Positions 5,884-13,978 are shown, counted from the first letter of the stretch. The stretch is 16,609 nucleotides of DNA from CAXRGH01 sp964230195 (GCA_964230195.1 CAXRGH010000212.1:1-16609); one strand, 5' to 3'. Made by a program: numbers and translations. Notes: generated by a model not told the origin, from the sequence alone.

Positions 5884-8094
5884 ATGAAATTATTTAGTCA
5901 CGCCATTTCCAGAACCATTTTGTACGCTGTTATTGTGCCACTTTTGATCGTGTCTGCGTTTTACGTGTATATGGCTTACGATACTGACAAACGACAAGCG
6001 CGTGAGTCTATTCGAATTAACGCATTAGCGGTTGCAGTGGAAATGCAACGGGCACTCTTCATTCACATGCAGCGAAGCCAAAACCTGAGTCGCACAGCGT
6101 ATCAGAAAAATGCTCTCCTCTCTGACGAATCACGAGAGTCAGTCCAGGCAGCCGTCCTCAAGGCTATCAAAAAAGTGCCGACTTTAATGGGGGCCGTCGT
6201 TGTCGATACGCAAGGTCGACGGGTACAAGGTCTTGGTAATGTTAACAACGTAGCTGCGATTCAAATGTCTGTCGACAGTATTAAAGATAAACTGAAAGGC
6301 ACGACATTGTATCGTGCCATGGTGTTGTCATTACCTAAAATTGATAACCCACGAAGCATCGAGAGTAAACACTATTTCGTTACAGCGGTTGCGGTTGGTG
6401 ATACTCAAACAGATGCACTCAATGGGAGCACTACTCAGGTCGGTACTATGTTGCTATATCATGACTTGGAGGGATTATTATTCTCTGCTCGCGATGGGTT
6501 GGATGCCGAGTCTACTTATGACTTGAACTATCAGTTATTTATGGGAGAGCAGTTAGTTGCTGGTCAAGTCTTGGGGCCCAATCGATTGCACTGGGATGAT
6601 GATATTGTGGTACGTCGGAATGTGTTTACCGCTCAGGGAGTGCAGGTACCTCTGATACTCAAAAACAGTGCGAGCTATCAGCATATCTATCAAACCGTTG
6701 TCCAGAATCTCATATTGGCGTTTGCACTGATTGCGGTGGCCATTGTGATTGCTTGGTTATTAATTCAGTGGTTGATAACACGCTTGGATGAGCCGGTAAA
6801 TCAATTATTTGATATGAGTCAACGTTTTACCAAGGGAGATTATCAAGCTCGTGATGAAGTATTTGAATATGCTGAGTTTGATGATATTGCCAATGGGCTC
6901 AAGGTGATGGCAGAAACTATCAATGCGCAAGTCTCGTCCCTTAATGCTGAAACTCAGAAAGCACAAGCATCTGAGCGTCTCAAAAGTCAGTTTCTCGCAA
7001 ATATGAGTCATGAAATACGTACGCCTATGAATGCAATTATGGGGTTTGTTCAATTGCTTCAAGCTGACGATTTGAGTGAAAAGCAACGTTTTCAATTAGA
7101 TAAAATGAATAGCTCGTGTCGCGTCTTGATGACATTAATTAATGATATTTTAGACTTGTCGAAGATCGAGGCAGATGGGTTGCAGCTAGTTCCAGAAGCC
7201 GTTGATCTCGTTTCGTTACTCGAAGACACGCTTGATACTTTCCGTCCTGCTTCTGATGAAAAATCATTGACCTTGAAATTTGTGATACATCCGGACATGC
7301 CTAGGATGGTGGTATGCGACCCCATTCGCATTAGGCAAGTGATTAACAATTTAGTCTCCAATGCAATTAAGTTTACGACGACTGGCGGTGTGCAAGTTAA
7401 CTTGACGATAGCAGAGGCGGAGCAGTCCCAATACAATGTCAGGATAACGGTGCTCGATACGGGGATCGGTATCCCGGCAGAGAGCCTTCCATTGCTATTC
7501 CAACCGTTTGTACAAGCTGAGGGGCATAGCACCCGGCGTTATAGTGGTACTGGACTCGGTTTGACTATCAGCAAGCAATTGATTGAGTTGATGCAAGGCA
7601 CACTGCAAGTCAACAGTGCAGACGGAGCAGGCAGCGAATTTATTATTCAATTGACGCTACCGATAGCGACATGTGAACTCCAGGGCGACACTGAAACAAC
7701 TCAAATGGAGACTGCCCTCGGTGAATATGAGAACAAACGTATTCTCATTGTTGAAGACAATGAAATTAATCAATTGGTCCTAGGTAATATGATTGAAGCA
7801 ATGGGGATAGACTATGATATCGCTATTCATGGTGAAGAAGCGTTATCGATCTCAGAGTCGACGGATTACGATCTTATTTTAATGGATTTGCAAATGCCAG
7901 TGATGGATGGCGTGACCGCAGCCTCAAAACTCAAACAGCGTGACGGTTTTTCCACTCCTATCATTGCTGTGACAGCCAACGTGATGCCTACTGATATCAA
8001 ACGAGCGAAGGAGGCGGGTATGGATGATTACCTCGCCAAACCGATTGATATGAAACACCTAAAACAAACGATTGACCGTTGGTTAATGCTTTAG
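5884..8094 (+). CDS. Membrane hybrid sensor histidine kinase with receiver domain
   Basis: A 736-residue two-component sensor. A first membrane helix (about 10-31) and a second (about 276-298) enclose a periplasmic sensing region of some 240 residues whose ligand is unknown. A HAMP linker (about 299-350, including EPVNQLFDMSQRFTKGDY) and a short coiled coil follow. The HisKA domain has the phosphorylated H376 (MSHEIRTPMNAIMGF). The ATPase domain has N493 (SNAIKF), the G1 box DTGIGIP (525-531) and the G2 box GTGLGL (555-560). A C-terminal receiver domain starts near 618 (KRILIVEDNEINQ), with phosphoacceptor D668 (LILMDLQMPVMDG) and a conserved lysine in YLAKP. No Hpt domain is attached, so phosphate must pass to a separate Hpt protein or the receiver acts internally. 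All catalytic residues are intact. No response regulator lies next to it. The ribosome site is weak (ACGGG before the ATG). Confidence 0.95.
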   Translation: MKLFSHAISRTILYAVIVPLLIVSAFYVYMAYDTDKRQARESIRINALAVAVEMQRALFIHMQRSQNLSRTAYQKNALLSDESRESVQAAVLKAIKKVPTLMGAVVVDTQGRRVQGLGNVNNVAAIQMSVDSIKDKLKGTTLYRAMVLSLPKIDNPRSIESKHYFVTAVAVGDTQTDALNGSTTQVGTMLLYHDLEGLLFSARDGLDAESTYDLNYQLFMGEQLVAGQVLGPNRLHWDDDIVVRRNVFTAQGVQVPLILKNSASYQHIYQTVVQNLILAFALIAVAIVIAWLLIQWLITRLDEPVNQLFDMSQRFTKGDYQARDEVFEYAEFDDIANGLKVMAETINAQVSSLNAETQKAQASERLKSQFLANMSHEIRTPMNAIMGFVQLLQADDLSEKQRFQLDKMNSSCRVLMTLINDILDLSKIEADGLQLVPEAVDLVSLLEDTLDTFRPASDEKSLTLKFVIHPDMPRMVVCDPIRIRQVINNLVSNAIKFTTTGGVQVNLTIAEAEQSQYNVRITVLDTGIGIPAESLPLLFQPFVQAEGHSTRRYSGTGLGLTISKQLIELMQGTLQVNSADGAGSEFIIQLTLPIATCELQGDTETTQMETALGEYENKRILIVEDNEINQLVLGNMIEAMGIDYDIAIHGEEALSISESTDYDLILMDLQMPVMDGVTAASKLKQRDGFSTPIIAVTANVMPTDIKRAKEAGMDDYLAKPIDMKHLKQTIDRWLML

Positions 8095-8316
8095 GGCGTA
8101 CTCAATTTTTTTTGCGTGGGCGTAAAGGTCATGACCCAAATCAGTCAAATAACCACCGTCTTCATGATCAATAACTCCTTTTGCATATAAACGCTTAGCA
8201 GCTTCAATAAGTTTTGGATCTGCGTCTCTGTGGACTTTTATTCCATTCATTAGGCTCTCGTTAGAGAAACATAACAGTAGAGAGAGCTCTTCAAACATGT
8301 GTTGATCGATTTGCAT
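8083..8316 (-). CDS. TIGR02647 family small protein of unknown function
   Basis: A 77-residue soluble protein. The hallmarks GIKVHRDADPKLIEAAKRLYAKG and DGGYLTDLGHDLYAHA match, as I recall them, the TIGR02647 family found in Pseudomonas and related gammaproteobacteria; its length is typical. The layout looks like a small winged-helix-type fold (LIEAAKRLYAKGVI, then a GGYLTDLG turn), but no DNA binding is known to me. An AGGAT ribosome site lies 6 nt before the ATG. The gene is convergent with the sensor kinase and their ends overlap by 12 bp, so their transcripts are antisense at the 3' ends. A functional tie to the kinase is not implied by this arrangement. Confidence 0.85.
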   Translation of the reverse strand: MQIDQHMFEELSLLLCFSNESLMNGIKVHRDADPKLIEAAKRLYAKGVIDHEDGGYLTDLGHDLYAHAKKIEYALKH

Positions 8317-8421
8317 ATTATTATCCTATTAGTCTGCTAGTGGTCATGAGTAAACATAGACGGAGAATAACAGTTGAACAATTAATCTTGGCTTATAGAA
8401 GAAAAATAGTATTTAAATCGT

Positions 8422-8427
8422 TATAAT
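8422..8427 (+). promoter_or_regulatory. Putative -10 element for ubiD-fre
   Basis: A perfect TATAAT in an AT-rich stretch 66 bp before the chosen ubiD start. No clear -35 lies 16-18 bp upstream, so this is a partial promoter call. A start near 8434 would leave the in-frame TTG at 8439 and the ATG at 8442 almost leaderless, which supports the start at 8493. Confidence 0.4.
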
Positions 8428-8492
8428 CGCAACACATTTTGATGCGATACGTATGGATGACGTTGAAACCGTCACATCAAGGCAAAGACACA

Positions 8493-9974
8493 ATGAAATA
8501 TAAAGATCTGCGAGAGTTTATTGATAAACTTGAAGCGATGGGTGAATTAAAGCGAATAACCCAAGAAATTGACCCGCGATTGGAAATGACTGAGATTGCA
8601 GACCGCACCTTGCGAGCAGGCGGACCAGCACTTCTGTTTGAAAATCCAAAGGGTTACAAAACCCCGGTACTCGCTAACTTATTTGGGACACCAGAACGTG
8701 TGGCTATGGGTATGGGGCAAGACTCAGTTTTGGCGCTAAGAGAAGTGGGTAAACTACTTGCTTATTTAAAAGAGCCTGAGCCGCCGAAGGGCATTAAAGA
8801 CATGTGGAATAAATTACCGGTCTTGAAGCAAGTGTTAAACATGCCCGCCAAGGAAGTTCGTAAAGCACCGTGTCAGGCAAACATATTGACGGGAGATGAG
8901 GTTGATCTGACCAAATTGCCGGTTCAGACCTGTTGGCCCGGAGACGTTGCTCCACTGGTCACATGGGGATTAACGGTGACACGTGGGCCTCATAAAAAAC
9001 GCCAAAACCTCGGTATCTATCGGCAACAAGTTTTAAGTAAAAATAAGTTGATAATGCGTTGGTTGTCCCACCGCGGCGGCGCGCTTGACTTCAAAGAATG
9101 GTGTCAGGAAAATCCAGGAAAATCCTATCCCGTGTCGGTTGCGCTTGGCGCTGATCCAGCCACTATCATTGGTGCGGTCACACCAGTGCCAGATACCTTA
9201 TCCGAATATGCTTTTGCAGGGCTATTACGTGGCGATAAGACTGAAGTGGTTGCGTGTGTCAGTAATGATCTGCAAGTACCAGCGCAAGCAGAGTATGTTT
9301 TGGAAGGCTACATTGATCCTGAAGAAACCGCGCCTGAGGGACCTTATGGTGACCACACCGGGTATTATAATGAAGTTGACACTTTCCCAGTTTTCACTGT
9401 GACTCACATCACTCATAGAGATAACCCTATCTATCATTCAACACATACTGGCAGACCGCCAGATGAACCAGCCATTTTGGGCGTGGCACTGAATGAAGTC
9501 TTTGTGCCGATTCTACAAAAACAATTTCCAGAAATAGTCGATTTTTACTTACCGCCAGAAGGCTGCTCGTATCGCATGGCTGTTGTGACCATGAAGAAAC
9601 AATATCCCGGTCATGCAAAACGAGTCATGATGGGTGTATGGTCATTTCTTCGGCAGTTCATGTATACCAAGTTTGTCATTGTCTGTGATGATGATGTCAA
9701 TGCTAGGGATTGGAATGATGTCATTTGGGCTATCACCACGCGAATGGACCCCATGCGTGACACGACCATGATTGATAATACCCCCATTGACTATTTGGAC
9801 TTTGCATCACCTGTCTCAGGTTTAGGTTCAAAAATGGGGTTAGATGCGACCAATAAACTACCGGGTGAGACCGATAGAGAGTGGGGGGAGCCGATTGTTA
9901 TGGATCCTGAAGTAAAACAGAAAATTGACGATATATGGGATGATCTAGCCATTTTCCCAAACAAAGATAAGTGA
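8493..9974 (+). CDS. ubiD: 3-octaprenyl-4-hydroxybenzoate carboxy-lyase UbiD
   Basis: Cytosolic prenylated-FMN-dependent decarboxylase that converts 3-polyprenyl-4-hydroxybenzoate to the 2-polyprenylphenol in ubiquinone synthesis; it needs prFMN made by UbiX, which is not in this window. The 493-residue product is close to E. coli UbiD (497) along its length: IADRTLRAGGPALLFENPKG, PHKKRQNLGIYRQQ, LSHRGGALD, SEYAFAGLLRG, EGPYGDHTGYYNEVD and DFASPVSGLGSKMG. Residues N172 and E238 match the E. coli metal/prFMN ligands N175 and E241, and D287 matches D290; R177 and E282 of the active site are also kept. I chose the ATG at 8493 because MKYKDLREF aligns with the E. coli start and AAGG lies 10 nt upstream. 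Earlier in-frame starts at 8439, 8442 and 8457 would add residues with no family counterpart. It is followed directly by fre. Confidence 0.97.
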   Translation: MKYKDLREFIDKLEAMGELKRITQEIDPRLEMTEIADRTLRAGGPALLFENPKGYKTPVLANLFGTPERVAMGMGQDSVLALREVGKLLAYLKEPEPPKGIKDMWNKLPVLKQVLNMPAKEVRKAPCQANILTGDEVDLTKLPVQTCWPGDVAPLVTWGLTVTRGPHKKRQNLGIYRQQVLSKNKLIMRWLSHRGGALDFKEWCQENPGKSYPVSVALGADPATIIGAVTPVPDTLSEYAFAGLLRGDKTEVVACVSNDLQVPAQAEYVLEGYIDPEETAPEGPYGDHTGYYNEVDTFPVFTVTHITHRDNPIYHSTHTGRPPDEPAILGVALNEVFVPILQKQFPEIVDFYLPPEGCSYRMAVVTMKKQYPGHAKRVMMGVWSFLRQFMYTKFVIVCDDDVNARDWNDVIWAITTRMDPMRDTTMIDNTPIDYLDFASPVSGLGSKMGLDATNKLPGETDREWGEPIVMDPEVKQKIDDIWDDLAIFPNKDK

Positions 9975-9982
9975 GAGTAGTG

Positions 9983-10678
9983 ATGTCACAAATTAAGTGC
10001 CGAGTTGAGAGTATTTCAACCTTAAGTGAAACGGTAAAAAAAGTCATTCTAACGCCAACAGCAAATATTAATTTCAAGCCGGGTCAATATTTGAAAGTCG
10101 TGTTGGGGGAAGGTGATGAGCGTCCATTCTCAATTGCAAATGTTCACAATGACGAGGGGACGGTAGAGCTTCATATCGGTGCGGCACCGGGTAACCAGTA
10201 TGCATTGCAGGCATTGGATTATCTTGAAAATAATGCGGACGATGCGGTGATTGATTTTCCACACGGCGAAGCGTTTTTACAATCAGATTCCCATCAACCA
10301 ATTATTTTACTGGCTGGTGGCACAGGCTATTCCTACACAGCGTCCTTGTTAAAAGGGATTTTACAGCAACAACGTCATGCGCCCACAATTTTATATTGGG
10401 GAACACGCAGTGAGCATGAAATGTATGATCTCGAATCTTTGAAGGCACTGGCAGATTCTGAGCCTCATTTCTCGTTTATCCCTGTTATTGATTCGCCAGA
10501 TTGGAACGGACGCCAAGGGTTTGTCCACCATGCTATTATGGATGACTTTCCTTCACTAGCGGATTATCACGTGTACGTTGCTGGCCGATTTGAAATGGCA
10601 AAAGTAGTTAGAGATGACTTCAAGGAGAAAGGACTACCCCTTGACCATCTATTTGGTGATGCATACGCGTTTATCTGA
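9983..10678 (+). CDS. fre: NAD(P)H-flavin reductase Fre
   Basis: Cytosolic enzyme of the ferredoxin-NADP reductase superfamily that reduces free flavins with NAD(P)H. In E. coli (Fre/LuxG-like) it supplies reduced flavin and helps reactivate ribonucleotide reductase. The 231-residue product has the flavin-binding R47-P48-F49-S50, the nucleotide-binding LAGGTGYSY (A111-G115) and the C-terminal AGRFEMAK and LFGDAYAFI motifs, as in E. coli Fre. An in-frame GTG at 9971 overlaps the ubiD stop, but the ATG at 9983 is preferred: MSQIKCRVES fits the family start and a GAGAG element sits 5 nt upstream. The gap to ubiD is 8 bp, so the two form one transcription unit, the ubiD-fre order seen in E. coli. 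Reduced FMN is also a raw material for the UbiD cofactor, which may explain the pairing (inference). Confidence 0.95.
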   Translation: MSQIKCRVESISTLSETVKKVILTPTANINFKPGQYLKVVLGEGDERPFSIANVHNDEGTVELHIGAAPGNQYALQALDYLENNADDAVIDFPHGEAFLQSDSHQPIILLAGGTGYSYTASLLKGILQQQRHAPTILYWGTRSEHEMYDLESLKALADSEPHFSFIPVIDSPDWNGRQGFVHHAIMDDFPSLADYHVYVAGRFEMAKVVRDDFKEKGLPLDHLFGDAYAFI

Positions 10679-10704
10679 TCCACTAGTGTAAGGATAAACT
10701 GACT

Positions 10705-10710
10705 TATAAT
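10705..10710 (+). promoter_or_regulatory. Putative -10 element of the beta-helix protein gene
   Basis: A perfect TATAAT 82 bp before the start codon. No good -35 is visible upstream. Transcription from here would begin near 10717 and give a leader of about 75 nt containing the hairpin at 10753-10789. Confidence 0.35.
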
Positions 10711-10715
10711 AGTTT

Positions 10716-10727
10716 ATTGTTAACAAT
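10716..10727. promoter_or_regulatory. Perfect 12-bp palindrome ATTGTTAACAAT (possible operator)
   Basis: An uninterrupted palindrome lying at the predicted transcription start of the beta-helix protein gene, where a bound repressor would block RNA polymerase. It contains the half-site TGTTAA also found in the palindrome before the SulP gene. The binding protein is unknown. Confidence 0.35.
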
Positions 10728-10752
10728 TTGTTGATTTAGTCACTTTGTGTGG

Positions 10753-10789
10753 TACGGTTAGCCCTCTTATTGAACGAGGACTAACCGTA
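10753..10789 (+). promoter_or_regulatory. Leader hairpin covering the ribosome binding site
   Basis: TACGGTTAG (10753-10761) pairs perfectly with CTAACCGTA (10781-10789). Inside it, after one C-A mismatch, CCTC (10763-10766) pairs with GAGG (10776-10779), leaving a 9-nt loop. The GAGGA that is the only Shine-Dalgarno for the ATG at 10792 is thus in the inner stem, and the stem ends two bases before the start codon. If transcribed it should lower translation unless opened. There is no T-run, so it is not a terminator. If transcription starts downstream of it, it would instead be a DNA operator. Confidence 0.6.
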
Positions 10790-10791
10790 TT

Positions 10792-13700
10792 ATGAGTGCA
10801 TTGAATCATCTTTTCTCTTCTGCTTTCGTCACATTGACATTAACGACGAGCGTTTTTGCCGCTGATAATGTGATGATTTCTGAATATCTTTTAGGAAATT
10901 CAAGCGCTGCCAGTGCGATCGAACTGTATAATCCGAGCAGTACAACAGTCACCTTTGATGGTGACGACAAGTTACTGCGTGCAGACGGTACGAAATATGT
11001 TGATCTGTCGGGTGTGAATTTAGCCCCTCAGAGCACTTTAGTGATTGTCAATGGCGCTTCAACCTTGCCGGATCAGGTTGCCGAATCTGTTGATGTATTG
11101 GTATCACCAAAATTACAGGTAAAGAAAGACGAGTCCTGGTCCTTGCAGATAGATGGTACCGTGGTAGATGTTGTTGGTCCTGTTACAACGCCGAGTAGCT
11201 ATCGTCGTGTGGCAGACAGTCAACCAAGTCTGACGTTTGTGATATCCCAATGGACACAGGCAGAACCGACTGATATCAGTCATCTAGGAGCGAGCCCTGG
11301 TGGATCAGTAATAGGTGGCTGTGATCTCGATGGGTTGGGAGAAGTGGTTGGTAACGAACATATGCTCTACGTTGATCCTAGTGCGGACGCTTGTGGCAAT
11401 GGTTCATCTCAGTATCCGTTTAACGCTATCCAAGATGCCAAATCCGCTTATCGTACTGGAAAACAATCGAATCGCTTTAGTCACCCTGTTGTCATTGAGT
11501 TGGCAGATGGAACCTATACACTTAACCAATCCCTTGCGCTCAATTCTGGCGACTCTGGTACTGCGTCTCAACCAGTGACTTACCGAAGCGCGACATCGCG
11601 TGGGGCTATTTTGACTTCAAGTCGTGATGTGACAGAACGACTACAGCCGGTGACCCCCAATACCTATACTGACAATCTCGTTGACCAGTCTGTAGTGTCA
11701 AAGCTGAAAATGGTTGACCTATCAACACTGAGTTTACCCTCGTCTGTTTACACCCAAGCGCCTTCACATGGTTTTGCATTAATTCAAGGGCGCTCGTATG
11801 GACCTGCGATGCTCTATCAGGGAAGTCGCCGCATGCAACTCGCACGCTGGCCAAACCCAACAGATGAATACCCCAGCTACTTAAGTCCACTATCACCAAC
11901 GGATTATCCGGGAAATGTCAGTTATAGCGATGTTATTGACCGTGGTTATCAATCTGGGTTTGCAAACGATCCAAAGCACACCAGTAAGACATCAACCGAA
12001 TTTGCCACTGGCGGTGGCACGTTTGAAGTGGCTTATGGCGACCGTGTGGCAAAGTGGAACAAACCGAGTGAAATCTATTTAGACGGTGTTGTTGGTAGAG
12101 CATGGGAATGGACATATAACCGTGTCAGTGAGATTAACGGTAATCAAGTGACGTTATCTCGAGGCGAAATCAGTGGTATTTATGACAGAAAACCGGCGCA
12201 TTTCTATTTTGATAATGTTGCAGAAGAATTGGATCAGCCTGGCGAATTCTATCTCGACCGTTCCAGTAAGGTTCTGTATCTCTATCCCCATGACGATGAG
12301 ACAGCACGTTATAAGTTGGCCGTCAGTACCTTTGATTTGATTTCTGTCTCCGGCGCCAGTCACATAGTCTTTGAAGGTTTAGTGATTGAGGGTGGTCGAG
12401 GCAATGGTATTGTGGTGAATAACAGCCAACAGATTACATTGAAAGACAATGAGGTTCGTCATCTAAGCATGAACGCCATTGATCTTGACGGTAGCGAACA
12501 TCAGGTGATCGATAATCACATTCATACTATTGGTGGTGTTGGGGTAGCACTGGACGGCGGAAGCTATCCAAAGGTGTCGGGCAAGACTCTCAATAATTTC
12601 CCAATTGAAAAAACTAACAATCTAGTGAAAGGCAATGTTATTCATGACTTTGCTTGGGATCAGAAGTCGCAAATACCAGGGATCAGTTTCCGTGGTTTCG
12701 GTCACACAGCGGTTGAGAATGAAATTTACAATGCCCCTCATTTTGCTATTTTAGTGCGCGAAAGTGCAGAAAATACGATTAAAAATAATTATATTCATGA
12801 TCTGCCTACCTACTTCAAACAAGACGGTGGCGCCATCTACTTTGGTATTGGTCAGCGCCCTCACTATCGTGGCAATTTAGTTGAAGGTAACTATCTAGCT
12901 GATGTGCCGAGCAACGGGGTCTACATTGATAACTTCTCCAGTGGTACCCTCGTGAAAAACAATGTCTTCAATAACGTTGGTAACAAGCGATTTAATTTTG
13001 CCGGTATTGACATCAATGGTGGTCAGAACGTGATGGAGTCTAATTTATTTTTCAATAATCAGCGTCCCATTAAATGCAATCGGTTTGCTGAAAAGAGTTT
13101 ATTCAATAACTACTATGGCAATATGTCTGATGTACACGAGGTGTTTAACGAATTTGGTGTGGAAAATACAGCATTAAAAGACTATCCAGACTTCATCGAC
13201 TTTCTTAACTATGACACTGAATCTGATTTCAACTATCAGATATCAAACCCAAAAGATAATTTAAGCTACAACGATTCAGTGACTTTTGACACCGATGTCA
13301 TTGAAACCGGTGGTGTCGTGGTCCGCGACTGTGAACGTTGGGTGGTAGAAAACAATGACATTATTGATCTGGACAAAACCAGTGTTCAGTCTCAGTGGAA
13401 TTCTCTCGCAGCAATCTTTGCTGTGACTTCGTCAGACTGGAAAACCACTGTTATTGACGTTACTTCGAGTCTGAGTGAGGACATTGCCTCAATAAAAACA
13501 GCCTTTACTTCAAATGAACCAGAAGCTAATCAAGCGCCTGTGGCCAATGCAGATACAGCGTCCCTTAAAAATACTGAAACGGTCACAGTGAACGTATTAA
13601 GTAACGACACCGATCCAAATGCAGATAGCATTACCTTGGTATCCGCGACCGCAACTGCTGGTGTGGTTGTCGTTGAGTCTCAAGAGTTGAAATATGTGCC

Positions 13701-13959
13701 TGCCGATAACTTCGCGGGCACGGTGACTGTGACGTATGTGATAGTAGATAGCAAAGGTGCTGAGTCTTCAGGTGTATTGACGATTACAGTGACGGAAGAT
13801 ACTACTAATACGAATACCGGCGGTAATACAAATACGGGTGGTAATACAAATACCGGTGGTCAAACTGACGATGGCGATACAACCTCGAGTTCCGGAGGCG
13901 GTAGTCTTCATTGGGCATTTGTTATGTTAATGCTCGGTGGCTTGCGTCGTAGGTGGTAA
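10792..13959 (+). CDS. Secreted modular right-handed beta-helix protein with GlyGly-CTERM tail
   Basis: A 1055-residue exported protein. A signal peptide (about 1-23, cleavage near VFA-AD) leads into a lamin-tail-like domain (about 25-150; VMISEYLLG...IELYNPSS). The central region (about 190-800) is a right-handed parallel beta-helix: YVDPSADACGNGSSQYPF (193 onward), LADGTYTLNQSL, RRMQLARWPNP (346-356), EELDQPGEFYLDR (478-490), then rungs of the form NxI/V-x-GN from about 527. The ARWPN and EELDxPGExYLDR motifs resemble glycoside hydrolase family 141-like beta-helix enzymes, so a polysaccharide substrate is likely; this is recall, not a search. A cadherin-like domain (about 913-1001; NQAPVANADT...NVLSNDTDPN) and an NTNTGG linker follow. 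The end is SSSGGGSLHWAFVMLML then GGLRRRW: a GlyGly motif, a hydrophobic span and an Arg cluster, as in rhombosortase substrates exported by type II secretion. No transporter or sugar-use gene adjoins it. Confidence 0.9.
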   Translation: MSALNHLFSSAFVTLTLTTSVFAADNVMISEYLLGNSSAASAIELYNPSSTTVTFDGDDKLLRADGTKYVDLSGVNLAPQSTLVIVNGASTLPDQVAESVDVLVSPKLQVKKDESWSLQIDGTVVDVVGPVTTPSSYRRVADSQPSLTFVISQWTQAEPTDISHLGASPGGSVIGGCDLDGLGEVVGNEHMLYVDPSADACGNGSSQYPFNAIQDAKSAYRTGKQSNRFSHPVVIELADGTYTLNQSLALNSGDSGTASQPVTYRSATSRGAILTSSRDVTERLQPVTPNTYTDNLVDQSVVSKLKMVDLSTLSLPSSVYTQAPSHGFALIQGRSYGPAMLYQGSRRMQLARWPNPTDEYPSYLSPLSPTDYPGNVSYSDVIDRGYQSGFANDPKHTSKTSTEFATGGGTFEVAYGDRVAKWNKPSEIYLDGVVGRAWEWTYNRVSEINGNQVTLSRGEISGIYDRKPAHFYFDNVAEELDQPGEFYLDRSSKVLYLYPHDDETARYKLAVSTFDLISVSGASHIVFEGLVIEGGRGNGIVVNNSQQITLKDNEVRHLSMNAIDLDGSEHQVIDNHIHTIGGVGVALDGGSYPKVSGKTLNNFPIEKTNNLVKGNVIHDFAWDQKSQIPGISFRGFGHTAVENEIYNAPHFAILVRESAENTIKNNYIHDLPTYFKQDGGAIYFGIGQRPHYRGNLVEGNYLADVPSNGVYIDNFSSGTLVKNNVFNNVGNKRFNFAGIDINGGQNVMESNLFFNNQRPIKCNRFAEKSLFNNYYGNMSDVHEVFNEFGVENTALKDYPDFIDFLNYDTESDFNYQISNPKDNLSYNDSVTFDTDVIETGGVVVRDCERWVVENNDIIDLDKTSVQSQWNSLAAIFAVTSSDWKTTVIDVTSSLSEDIASIKTAFTSNEPEANQAPVANADTASLKNTETVTVNVLSNDTDPNADSITLVSATATAGVVVVESQELKYVPADNFAGTVTVTYVIVDSKGAESSGVLTITVTEDTTNTNTGGNTNTGGNTNTGGQTDDGDTTSSSGGGSLHWAFVMLMLGGLRRRW
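13807..13860 (+). repeat. Three 18-bp tandem repeats encoding NTNTGG
   Basis: Units at 13807-13824, 13825-13842 and 13843-13860 each encode Asn-Thr-Asn-Thr-Gly-Gly, differing at a few third positions. They form a flexible linker between the cadherin-like domain and the GlyGly-CTERM tail. The number could vary between strains by slippage. Confidence 0.9.
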
Positions 13960-13978
13960 TAGCCTAACGGTATGAAGA

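Noticed and set aside
7092..7532. Minus-strand open frame of 146 codons inside the sensor kinase
   Set aside because: It is antisense to the HisKA and ATPase domains, which are fully conserved in the plus frame. No ribosome site or family match is seen.
9085..9402. Plus-strand open frame of 105 codons within ubiD
   Set aside because: It lies in another frame of a highly conserved UbiD segment containing active-site residues.
10753..10789. Intrinsic terminator for ubiD-fre
   Set aside because: The stem is good, but no T-run follows; instead the start codon follows within three bases, and the ribosome site lies in the stem.
13807..13860. CRISPR-like array
   Set aside because: The units are adjacent, in frame and without spacers. 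They encode a Gly-rich linker.
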